From Planctomycetaceae bacterium (GTDB taxonomy: Bacteria > Planctomycetota > Planctomycetia > Pirellulales > Pirellulaceae): a stretch of DNA of 44,164 nucleotides. The position numbers and the translations under genes are program-made. Every line of letters begins with the position of its first letter. Within the stretch, counting starts at the first letter, position 1. Positions 34,786 to 44,164 of this stretch are shown here, piece by piece. The DNA is taken from NCBI GenBank assembly GCA_007694185.1, contig RECD01000171.1, positions 1-44,164 of the forward strand. Reading direction: 5' to 3'. The notes below the pieces were generated by a model. That model was not told where the DNA came from. It saw only the letters and a program-made list of their open reading frames with translations, and did not search any database.

Positions 34786-35571
34786 TCAATTCGTTGTCGG
34801 CAGGTTCAACTCGACCGACCGACCAGATGGCGGCGGGTTTTCGACCGGCAGCCGATTGGAAACCGGTGAGGCGTTGAACGGCATACCGGCAGTCGGCAGC
34901 TTGATTGAGGGCTGGCCCAGCGGTTCGGGGTTCGCCGGCGTCGGGATCGACTCGGGCATGAAGTTCGGGTCCGGGACCGGCGACAAGGGCTTCGGGCCAC
35001 CGCCGGGATGATCTTCCGTCCAGGGGGGCATCGTCCCCTCAGGGTTTTGGGCCGGCGAATGGAACGAGGTCACGACGGCACCCCAATGGGCGATACCGTC
35101 CTGCTCGGCGGCACGAACCCCCAACGGGTAGCCTTCGAACCAGGCGTTCATGCGTTTTTGGCCGTCGGGCGATTGGTATTGCCAACCCCAATAAGACCTT
35201 GGGCAGACCGGCGGCGTGCATCCGCTGCCGCCCGCGGCGACGTCTTCGTAGCCTTGTCGGAACCCGGCTTCCAAGTCGGCTTTATAGGGATGATGTCGGT
35301 AACCCTGCTGGTTGCACAGCCAGGCCCGGGCCGACCACGCCCGGTTGCGATGACTGACCAGGAACTCGTCCATGCCGTCGTGTCGGCCCAAGTTTTTCTG
35401 GGCGTTGGCCAGCATGGTGCAGCCGGCATGAGGAATCAACACCGACGCCAGCAGCGCGGCGGCGAAAGCACGCTTGGCCAGCCGAGCCTTGCCACGATCG
35501 GCCGTCGGGACGGCCTGGCTGGGCTCACCCGGCGCGGAGTCGGTTGCATGTGATGCGAAGCGAAACGCCAT
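34786..35571 (-). CDS. Lipoprotein linked to the exopolysaccharide group
   Basis: A 261-residue predicted lipoprotein: hydrophobic segment and lipobox (LLASVLIPHAGC) near 40-51. The mature N-terminus has conserved aromatic and Cys residues (NRAWSARAWLC, GFRQGYEDVAAGGSGCTPPVCPRSYWGWQYQ, RMNAWFEGYPLGVRAAEQDG). The C-terminal third is Pro-rich and probably disordered. AGGGGGA precedes the ATG at 35571. It lies upstream of the wza-like gene and points the same way. Function unknown, probably periplasmic or outer-membrane support of polysaccharide export. Confidence 0.78.
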   Translation of the reverse strand: MAFRFASHATDSAPGEPSQAVPTADRGKARLAKRAFAAALLASVLIPHAGCTMLANAQKNLGRHDGMDEFLVSHRNRAWSARAWLCNQQGYRHHPYKADLEAGFRQGYEDVAAGGSGCTPPVCPRSYWGWQYQSPDGQKRMNAWFEGYPLGVRAAEQDGIAHWGAVVTSFHSPAQNPEGTMPPWTEDHPGGGPKPLSPVPDPNFMPESIPTPANPEPLGQPSIKLPTAGMPFNASPVSNRLPVENPPPSGRSVELNLPTTN

Positions 35572-35920
35572 CGGAGTCCCCCTGGCGACTGACGGTATCC
35601 AAAGAATCTGCGGTCCAGCCGAGTCCGTCTGCGACTGCGGCAAAACGGCTGTTGTCCTTTTTATCGCCTAGAGGGAAGGTGATAGTTGAAGCAAAGTTGA
35701 CGAAATGCGCGGCTGTGACGGTCGCAGCGGTTCGGCCGGGGACGCTGGACCCGCCGCCCGTTTTGTCTCATGATCGATCGAGCCGCCTGTCACGATGCGA
35801 CGATTCGACAATGCCGGTTGCCTGAGCGGGCCGTTGCGGTTCCAGCCACGTACTCGCGAATAGCGTCCGGCCGTCAGCCATTCACCCTTCGCACCGGGGC
35901 CATGCCCGGGCCTGTCAACC

Positions 35921-36493
35921 ATGCCGATCCTCAGTTCCGAACCTGATTGTTTTCCTGAAAACCTGCTGGAACAGCCCGCAGGCGATTACCAGTGGTGGGC
36001 CTGTTACACCCGGTCTCGTCAGGAAAAGCAGTTGATGCGATTGCTTCGGCAGGACCAGATCGCACACTACGCACCCGTCATCTCACGGCGATATCGCTCG
36101 CCTGCCGGTCGGATTCGCGAGTCATTTTTGCCGCTGTTCAGCAACTATGTCTTCGTCCGTGGCGATGAGATGGCCCGCTACCATGCCGTCTGCAGCGGTT
36201 GCGTTTCCAATTCGCTCGCCGTGGTCGATACGGCCCAATTGGTCGAGGACCTCGCTCGCATTCAGCAGTTGGTCCGCACCGGTGCGCCGCTCTCCCCGGA
36301 AGCGAGAATCGAGTCGGGCGACTGGGTGCGGGTCCGTACCGGGCGATTCGCCGGCTTCGAAGGCACGGTGATCCGACGGCACCAAAAGACGCTGCTGATC
36401 GTGGAGGTTCGGTTCATGAACCAGGGGGCATCCGTGGCGCTCGACGACTGCCAGTTCGATTTGCTGAAAAAGGCTGATCCGGAACCGGAATGA
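35921..36493 (+). CDS. NusG/RfaH-like transcription antitermination factor
   Basis: A 190-residue NusG paralogue. The NGN domain starts QWWACYTRSRQEKQLMRLL and continues PLFSNYVFVRGD. A C-terminal KOW motif follows (SGDWVRVRTGRFAGFEGTVIRRHQKTLLIVEVRF). Specialised NusG paralogues of this kind sit in polysaccharide clusters and keep RNA polymerase going through long operons. It diverges from the lipoprotein/wza genes and precedes a UDP-sugar dehydrogenase. No clear ops-like pause element was recognised near it. Confidence 0.9.
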   Translation: MPILSSEPDCFPENLLEQPAGDYQWWACYTRSRQEKQLMRLLRQDQIAHYAPVISRRYRSPAGRIRESFLPLFSNYVFVRGDEMARYHAVCSGCVSNSLAVVDTAQLVEDLARIQQLVRTGAPLSPEARIESGDWVRVRTGRFAGFEGTVIRRHQKTLLIVEVRFMNQGASVALDDCQFDLLKKADPEPE

Positions 36494-36734
36494 GACTGAT
36501 TCGTCGGCCCGTCCGTCGGGTGTGCCGTAGGTCATACCGCTAGCGACCTTTTGGGATGCCCGGGAAATTGGCCGATGGGGAAGTTCGTGGGGCTCGACCG
36601 GCGGCCCGGACACCGCGTCCCCTGTCGGTTGCGTTTGTGATCGCTGTTTACGTTCACTCGTGTGTTTCTCCGCTTGTCGTTGCCTCCAACGTGGCGTTAG
36701 GCCACGAACCTCCACCCGTCGAATTGAAACCAAC

Positions 36735-38015
36735 ATGATCGCGATCATCGGGCTCGGTTACGTCGGTCTGCCACTGGGGATCCAATTCGCCAGCCGGGGT
36801 GAAAAGGTCTTGGGGGTCGATGTCGATGCGGGCAAGGTCGCCAAGATCCGTGCCGGGCAGTCCTACATTCGACACATCCCGGCGGACCGGATTCGCGCCG
36901 AGTTGGACGCCGGCCGGCTGGACGCCACCGCCGACTTGTCGAGGGTTGCGGAGTGCGAGGCCGTGATCATCTGTGTGCCGACCCCGCTGAGCAAGAACCG
37001 CGAACCGGACATCTCGTTCATTCTGAATACCGGTGCGGGGATCGGCCCACACCTGCGGCGTGGCATGCTCGTCGTGCTCGAATCGACCACCTACCCCGGC
37101 ACGACCGACGGGGAACTCCGGCAAGTGCTCGAAGCGAGTTCCGGGATGGTCGCCGGCCAGGACTTTCACCTCGCCTTCTCGCCCGAACGCGAGGACCCTG
37201 GCAATCCGCGCAGCCAGGTCGCGGACATCCCGAAGGTGGTCGGCGGGCTGACCCCCGCTTGCTGTCAACGGGCCTCGGAGCTCTATCTCCGGGCGGTCCG
37301 GCAAGTCGTGCCGGTATCGAGTTGTCGCGCCGCCGAAGCGACCAAGTTGCTGGAAAACATTTTCCGCAGCGTCAACATCGCCTTGGTCAACGAATTGAAA
37401 CTCGTTTATGGCGCGATGGGGATCGACGTCTGGGAGATCATCGAGGCCGCGAAGACGAAGCCCTTTGGCTACATGCCGTTTTATCCCGGACCGGGGCTCG
37501 GCGGACACTGCATCCCGATCGACCCCTTCTACTTGACCTGGAAGGCTCGGGAATATGGCCAGGCGACCCGCTTCATCGAGTTGGCGGGCGAGATCAACAC
37601 GTCGATGCCCAAGCATGTCGTCGGCCGCGTCGCCGAGGCGCTCAACCTGCACCGCAAACCGCTCAACGGCAGTCGCGTCTTGTTGATCGGCTTGGCCTAC
37701 AAGGCGAACGTCGACGATGACCGCGAATCACCCAGCTACGTCTTGATGGACCTGCTGCACGATGCCGGGGCGGAGGTCGCTTACCACGACCCGTTCGTTC
37801 CCCGCATCCGGAAAAATCGCGAGCATCCTCACTGGGCCGGGTTGGCTAGCGTCCCCTGGAACGAGCCAACGGTCTCCGGGTTCGACGCCGTGTTGATCGT
37901 CACCGCCCACGACGCGGTCGATTTTCAGCAGCTCGTCGATTGGGCACCGTTGGTGATCGATACCCGCAACGCCACTCAGGGGTTGGTCGGCAAGGCGGTC
38001 GTCCGCAAGGCTTGA
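36735..38015 (+). CDS. Nucleotide-sugar dehydrogenase (UDP-GlcNAc/ManNAc type)
   Basis: A 426-residue UDP-sugar 6-dehydrogenase. The Rossmann start is IIGLGYVGLPLG, followed by VPTPLSKNREPD, ESTTYPGTT, LAFSPEREDPGN, the catalytic GGHCIPIDPFYLTWKA with Cys, and LIGLAYKANVDDDRESPS. The IPIDPFYL form fits the WbpA/TviB/WecC branch rather than plain UDP-glucose dehydrogenase. It makes uronic-acid precursors for exopolysaccharide. I chose ATG at 36735, where the Rossmann fold begins. Confidence 0.92.
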   Translation: MIAIIGLGYVGLPLGIQFASRGEKVLGVDVDAGKVAKIRAGQSYIRHIPADRIRAELDAGRLDATADLSRVAECEAVIICVPTPLSKNREPDISFILNTGAGIGPHLRRGMLVVLESTTYPGTTDGELRQVLEASSGMVAGQDFHLAFSPEREDPGNPRSQVADIPKVVGGLTPACCQRASELYLRAVRQVVPVSSCRAAEATKLLENIFRSVNIALVNELKLVYGAMGIDVWEIIEAAKTKPFGYMPFYPGPGLGGHCIPIDPFYLTWKAREYGQATRFIELAGEINTSMPKHVVGRVAEALNLHRKPLNGSRVLLIGLAYKANVDDDRESPSYVLMDLLHDAGAEVAYHDPFVPRIRKNREHPHWAGLASVPWNEPTVSGFDAVLIVTAHDAVDFQQLVDWAPLVIDTRNATQGLVGKAVVRKA

Positions 38016-38027
38016 GCCGCCCCGGAC

Positions 38028-38046
38028 GTCGCGGTTGCCCCGCGAC
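38028..38046. terminator. Stem-loop between convergent dehydrogenase and uvrB
   Basis: GTCGCGG-TTGCC-CCGCGAC is a perfect 7-bp GC-rich hairpin midway in the 55-bp gap between two convergent stops. No T-run follows. Confidence 0.45.
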
Positions 38047-38070
38047 CACGCCGGAGTCGACCGAGTCGCA

Positions 38071-40176
<2,106 letters not shown>

Positions 40177-40272
40177 CGGCAAATGCAAAGATTCGACGGG
40201 GCGGACGGGTCCCAGCGGGCCGTTCACTGTTGCCGTCGAGACGGGCGTTGACAAGTCGTCTCGGTTTCGGTT

Positions 40273-43035
40273 TCAGTCGAGTTGTCGCAGGACGGGGCCC
40301 GCCGCGCGATCCTCGGGGCTCCAATCGCGGATCTGAACGTCGTCGATCACGACCTCCCCGGCCCCGATCAGCTCGAACCGGACCGACACTTCCGCGTCCT
40401 CCAGCGTTTGGCGATACAGCCGCACCGTCTGCCACTGCGGCGTCGCCCGCACCAGGACGCCCAATTCGGGCCCGGCGATGCTATCATGGACCAGCACCCC
40501 TTGGTCCGCGCCGCCGAATCCGAGCGTCCGAACCTTGGCGTCGATGCGGATCGCCGTCTTGGGAGCGAACCGAACGCCGGGGCTGCGGATTTGCAACGTC
40601 GTCCCGGCAAAGCCGCCTGTCAAAGCTTGCGGCGTCGACGCGGTGACGGTGGCCAACAAACACCCCGCCCCTTCCACTTGCGGCCCGTTGACGATGCCGA
40701 CCTGCGACTCGATTCCCGGCGGGGCATCGGGGCGTTTCCCCACGACCCATCCGGCATCACCGAGCAGGTCTGCCGAATCGAGTGAACCGCCGACCAACCG
40801 ATTGCTTCCCCAAGGGGCGTCTTCCATGAGCGGCCACCACATGACCTGCGCGGCCAAACCGCCGACGGACAGTAGCGGCGGGCAACTGACTAACGGGTCG
40901 AGTACGCGGCCGGGCGCCAGTGCCGTGTGAAGTTGCCACTGGGCGCGGAGCGCCCACGCGTCTGCCCGCCGCGCCATCCGCAACGCCGATCCGGCGTCGC
41001 CCGACCGCAGCAAAGGCTGAGCGTCTCGCAGCGACCGTTCGGCCGCCCGAAGCAACTCTGGCGCCGATCCACCCGCCGGTACGATCCGGCTGGTAACCGC
41101 CAACCGGGTGTCGTCGCTGATCCGGTCGAGCCCTTCGCGGGAGAGCTGCAAGCGGTCCATCGCCGCCCGCTCCGCCAGTTCCGACAAAGCCCGCGAAAGC
41201 CTACCGCCCGCGGCCGGGTCTCCGGTCAGGACGATAGTCTCGAGCAGGTCGGGAGAGACCACCTCCAGGAAGGCCTTCCCGCCGGATCGCTGGACCGCCA
41301 ACCGTTCGGCCGTGAAATGGGTCAGTCGCCAGGCGAGCTGACTGGACTGATCTGACGGCAGGTCGATCCGCAAAGCGTCCCCGTCACCCGCCAGCGCCAA
41401 CCCGCGATGTTGGGTGCGCGTGGTCGCGATCCACAGTCGGCCGCCCGGGAACGTCAAGCCACCCACCTCGTACGCCGCGCCGCTCGATTCGGGCTGCGGT
41501 GCGGGTTTGCCGGCGGCAACCATCCCGCCGACCGCGTCGAGGTAGCGATTGACATAGCTCAACGCCACCGAACGGACTTGGTCCTCCGGACGACCGCCGG
41601 TCAATGGCCGGTCTGAACGGAAGACGATCGCGCGGGGGGCCGTCTGCAGGGCGCGGGCGACCTGCAACAGGGTCGCTTGCCAGAACAGGTCCGTCCCTCG
41701 CGGCGCCCCGATCGCGGTGCTGATCGCGTCAAGCTGGACGCGCAGTCCCGCCGGAACATCGGTCCGGATCCCGACCGCGTCCAATCCGGTGCGGCCCAGC
41801 CTGCCGGGCGAATCGGTCAGGATCGAAATTTCCTCCGCACCGGACAATCCGCGGATCGGGGGGGGGAGATCGAACACCAAACCGTCTGCGATCGCCGCGT
41901 ATCGGCGTGTCGCCTCGGCCGGAGCGGCGATCAGGGGTCGCTGCCACAATTCGGGCCAGCCCGCCAACCGTTCGGCCTCCGCCACGGCGACCGGCAAACG
42001 GGCCTGCGACATCGAGGTTCCCAAGTAGTACCCCGCCAGCGGTTCCAGCAGCGGCACCAGCCCGGGGTCGGGGGCTGTCGGCAGGGGCGAATAGACCTGC
42101 ACGCCGGTCCGCATCGCTTCGCTCAAAATCGCTCGGTCCAGCGGCTTGCTCAGCAGAATCGCGTCAAACCCCAGGCTCTTGACCCAATCGAGCGGCTCGC
42201 CGTTGTGTTGCAAAATCCGCGTCACCTTCCCGGCCGGAAAGGCGGACCGCGGAGTACGTTGACGGCTGCCGGCAGCTATCGTCCGCCCACGGCCTGCGCC
42301 GGCACCCGCGCCCGTCGCGAACCCGCGGCCTGCGTCCGGCTCGGCCGCGGCCAAGTCTCGCATCGAGACCAGCGGCACCATCCCGTCCACGGTCAAGTTG
42401 TCGATCCCCAGGGTCATGTCACCAGGGCCGGTGTAGGCATTGATCACCACCGCGTCGACATACGGATCGCCCAGGTCGGCCGTGGACCCGTGTGCTTGGC
42501 GAAGAGCGAACGTCTTTAACCGCAAAGGGGCCTCGATCATCCCGACCCCGATCCGCTGCCAACTTCCCGCCTCCCGGTAGCTCGCGCCCGAGATGATCAC
42601 GAACAGCGATTGTCCCGTTTCCGGGTCGAGCATCCGGGGGAAGCGAACGCGCAGCCCGATCGACGCACCCGTCCGAATCGACTTGACGTAAACCCGGGCC
42701 GTCAACTCGTCGATGACCCGCGTCGGTTCAATCCTGTACTCGAGCGTCGCGTGGGTTCCATGGCCACAGCGGAGCGTGATCGATTCGCAACCGCCGTCTC
42801 CCAGGCCGCCACTCGGGTCGTGCCCCTGCCGAACCACGCGGGCGTCACAATCTGAATCGGCCAGCCGCCAACGCGGCGGGTAAGCGTCCAGCGGGTCAAC
42901 CAGTTGAGCCGCGGCGGTCGACCCGAACGTCGTCAGAAGCGACCAAACGAGCAGGACCCCGAGCCCTCGCCTGACCCGGCGGGTTTCCCCGATCCGTCGA
43001 TGCGTCACCCGATCGGGTCGATTTGGATATCCCAT
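40273..43035 (-). CDS. Large secreted protein of unknown function
   Basis: A 920-residue predicted exported protein. A long basic lead and hydrophobic core (LGVLLVWSLLTTFGSTAAA) form the signal, cleaved before QLVDPLDAYPP. Residues about 45-225 look like a carbohydrate-binding beta-sandwich (ATLEYRIEPTRVIDELTARVYVKS, then MTLGIDNLTVDG). A central alpha/beta region follows (SLGFDAILLSKPLDRAIL). The last 170 residues resemble another binding module ending EVVIDDVQIRDW. I cannot name a family; a cell-surface or polysaccharide-binding role is plausible. ATG at 43035 has no good ribosome binding site. Confidence 0.75.
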   Translation of the reverse strand: MGYPNRPDRVTHRRIGETRRVRRGLGVLLVWSLLTTFGSTAAAQLVDPLDAYPPRWRLADSDCDARVVRQGHDPSGGLGDGGCESITLRCGHGTHATLEYRIEPTRVIDELTARVYVKSIRTGASIGLRVRFPRMLDPETGQSLFVIISGASYREAGSWQRIGVGMIEAPLRLKTFALRQAHGSTADLGDPYVDAVVINAYTGPGDMTLGIDNLTVDGMVPLVSMRDLAAAEPDAGRGFATGAGAGAGRGRTIAAGSRQRTPRSAFPAGKVTRILQHNGEPLDWVKSLGFDAILLSKPLDRAILSEAMRTGVQVYSPLPTAPDPGLVPLLEPLAGYYLGTSMSQARLPVAVAEAERLAGWPELWQRPLIAAPAEATRRYAAIADGLVFDLPPPIRGLSGAEEISILTDSPGRLGRTGLDAVGIRTDVPAGLRVQLDAISTAIGAPRGTDLFWQATLLQVARALQTAPRAIVFRSDRPLTGGRPEDQVRSVALSYVNRYLDAVGGMVAAGKPAPQPESSGAAYEVGGLTFPGGRLWIATTRTQHRGLALAGDGDALRIDLPSDQSSQLAWRLTHFTAERLAVQRSGGKAFLEVVSPDLLETIVLTGDPAAGGRLSRALSELAERAAMDRLQLSREGLDRISDDTRLAVTSRIVPAGGSAPELLRAAERSLRDAQPLLRSGDAGSALRMARRADAWALRAQWQLHTALAPGRVLDPLVSCPPLLSVGGLAAQVMWWPLMEDAPWGSNRLVGGSLDSADLLGDAGWVVGKRPDAPPGIESQVGIVNGPQVEGAGCLLATVTASTPQALTGGFAGTTLQIRSPGVRFAPKTAIRIDAKVRTLGFGGADQGVLVHDSIAGPELGVLVRATPQWQTVRLYRQTLEDAEVSVRFELIGAGEVVIDDVQIRDWSPEDRAAGPVLRQLD

Positions 43036-43288
43036 CGTGCGGATTCATTGACCATGTGGCAGGCCGTGAACACACTCCATTAGCGGCCTGGCGTCGTGGC
43101 GAACAACAGGTCGCCGTGGCGATCACGGCGGGACGGATGTCGGCAGGCTTTCCTCGGCTGTGGAGAGCTCGCCGGTGCGATGTCCGCGCCGGAGTCTACG
43201 GTGATCGGTCGCCCGCGGCCAAGTTCAATCGTCCCGTTTCTGCCAGCCATCGCGTCAGTCCCTACGTTTAGGCTTATTCGAGACCCCG

Positions 43289-43576
43289 ATGCACCCATCG
43301 TCACGCCCTGTCGAACCGACTGCCGAGCCGATTCCCGCCGAATTGCGAGAATTAGCCGGTCTGATCGGTCACCTTCCTGCCCGTTACCGCGATCACCTGC
43401 TGCCGGCGATCGACCGCGCGATCGATGCCGGCATCCGCCGACGGCGGATTTTGAACCTCGTTCAGGAAGCTTTGGCCCAATTGCGACTCGACATGAAGTA
43501 CTTGATCTTCGACCTGGAGGCGACCCGTCGGGAGCGGGACCGGTACAAGGCGATGCTCGACGAGCCACGGGATTGA
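43289..43576 (+). CDS. Small conserved helical protein
   Basis: A 95-residue protein. After a Pro/Glu-rich start it has conserved helices: LAGLIGHLPARYRDHLLPAIDRAIDAG, then RRRILNLVQEALAQLRLDMKYLIFDLEATRRERD. The C-terminus is charged and may be a coiled coil. I recognise no named family. It precedes the Fur-box-like site and hemP. Confidence 0.72.
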   Translation: MHPSSRPVEPTAEPIPAELRELAGLIGHLPARYRDHLLPAIDRAIDAGIRRRRILNLVQEALAQLRLDMKYLIFDLEATRRERDRYKAMLDEPRD

Positions 43577-43599
43577 CCGCCGCCTGGCCAGTCGTTGTT

Positions 43600-43618
43600 G
43601 ATAATAGTTCTCATTATT
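43600..43618. promoter_or_regulatory. Fur-box-like operator upstream of hemP
   Basis: GATAATAGTTCTCATTATT agrees with the classical 19-bp Fur box (GATAATGATAATCATTATC) at 14 of 19 positions, with both outer hexamers nearly intact. It overlaps TTGACT (43617-43622), a possible -35 box. It stands out as AT-rich in GC-rich surroundings. Confidence 0.68.
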
Positions 43619-43745
43619 GACTTGCGGCGGCCCGGTGATTCGACAATAATGCCTGTCGAAATCGGGTTGGGCAGCGTGCTCGGCCCGGAGTCGGGCCGGC
43701 AATCGTCGGCTCGCGGCCTTTTCCTGCCGTGACCGCAGTCGCCAG

Positions 43746-44000
43746 ATGACGAATGAGCCCCCCGCGGAACCGTCGGATGCCGGCCCCGCTCCGGCAATCG
43801 CGAGGAATCGGCCCCCGACCGACGGCCCCGATGGGGCGTCCGAGGTCATCCGGGCCGGTTCGGGGGTCAATCCCTCGCTCCCCAAAATCATCCCGTTTCA
43901 GACTCTGGCCCGCTGCGGGGAGGAGATTTGGATCGAAAACGACGGCCAGATCTACCGCTTGCGGCGGACGAGGCAGGGAAAATTGATCCTGACCAAGTGA
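43746..44000 (+). CDS. hemP: Hemin uptake protein HemP
   Basis: An 84-residue protein whose last 40 residues carry the HemP signature: IPFQTLARCGEEIWIENDGQ then YRLRRTRQGKLILTK. The first 44 residues are a Pro/Ala-rich extension. HemP proteins act in haem/iron acquisition or its regulation and are usually Fur-controlled; a Fur-box-like site 130 bp upstream fits. No haem-uptake genes are visible before the window ends. Confidence 0.88.
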   Translation: MTNEPPAEPSDAGPAPAIARNRPPTDGPDGASEVIRAGSGVNPSLPKIIPFQTLARCGEEIWIENDGQIYRLRRTRQGKLILTK

Positions 44001-44109
44001 TCAAATCGGCGAAAAAAGTTGAAATAACCGCTGATTTTTGCCTGCTTGCCCCCCGAATCCGTCTTGCCTCGGACGCTGGGATCGGTAAACTCTGCATCCC
44101 GTCCAACCG

Positions 44110-44164
44110 GCCAGCGTAGCTCAGTTGGCAGAGCAGCGGTTTTGTAAACCGCCGGTCGTGGGTT
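44110..44164 (+). tRNA. tRNA-Thr (anticodon TGT), cut by window end
   Basis: The 5' 55 bases of a tRNA: acceptor GCCAGCG, D-arm AGCTCAGTTGGCAGAGC, and anticodon stem GCGGT/ACCGC with loop TTTGTAA giving anticodon TGT. The sequence stops inside the T-arm. Confidence 0.92.

Noticed and set aside
43928-44119. ORF overlapping the hemP end and tRNA-Thr
   Set aside because: It is a different-frame shadow of hemP running into the tRNA, with no protein-like features.

Overview
The window is a high-GC bacterial chromosome segment, most likely from a planctomycete. I infer this from the planctomycete-style tyrosine recombinase, a Wza-type exporter with a Gly/Met-rich loop, the L-fucose-type catabolic pair, and several small conserved proteins I know mainly from that phylum. 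This is pattern recognition only; no database was searched.

Left part (1-15458), an accessory island. Its right end is a tRNA-Glu gene (15386-15458, minus strand) whose 3' end points into the island. The tyrosine integrase (14137-15423) reads into that tRNA. Next to it is a compact replication and control module: a divergent HTH protein (11019-11393), two tandem excisionase-like HTH proteins, and a Prim-Pol primase, the last three joined by 4-bp ATGA overlaps. The payload is a leftward defence locus in the order hsdM, GxxExxY nuclease-like gene, about 100-bp repeat array, hsdS, ABC/OLD-like ATPase, DUF4276 TOPRIM-like protein, hsdR. A gene-free stretch of about 1 kb, rich in inverted repeats (10013-11018), separates payload from module. 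No left attachment site was found, so the island probably continues beyond base 1.

Most unusual point: from hsdM to hsdS every reading frame is joined by a 4-bp start/stop overlap, and this chain runs straight through the repeat array. Each unit carries a Shine-Dalgarno-like run followed by ATGA and encodes a related basic peptide of about 33 residues. The first unit forms the tail of the GxxExxY protein and the last supplies the ribosome binding site of hsdS.

Right part (15459-44164), core-like genome: csrA with its own promoter and a GGA-rich leader; a DUF2203 gene; an aldo/keto reductase plus amidohydrolase pair (fucose-type); a Tat-exported superoxide dismutase; two lipoproteins; a large unknown protein; a zinc-ribbon membrane protein divergent from trmL; a small secreted protein; hflX with a coupled SDR; an SMP-30 lactonase; a DEAD-box helicase; a polyprenyl synthase; an ApbE protein fused to an NqrM-like tail; an exopolysaccharide group (Wza, lipoprotein, NusG-like factor, UDP-sugar dehydrogenase); uvrB; a large secreted protein; a small conserved protein; hemP behind a Fur-box-like site; and the 5' part of a tRNA-Thr cut by the window end.

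Best candidates for something new: the self-resetting repeat array in the hsd operon, the ATPase/DUF4276 pair inside it, the satellite-like island with its structured 1-kb gap, and the ApbE-NqrM fusion.
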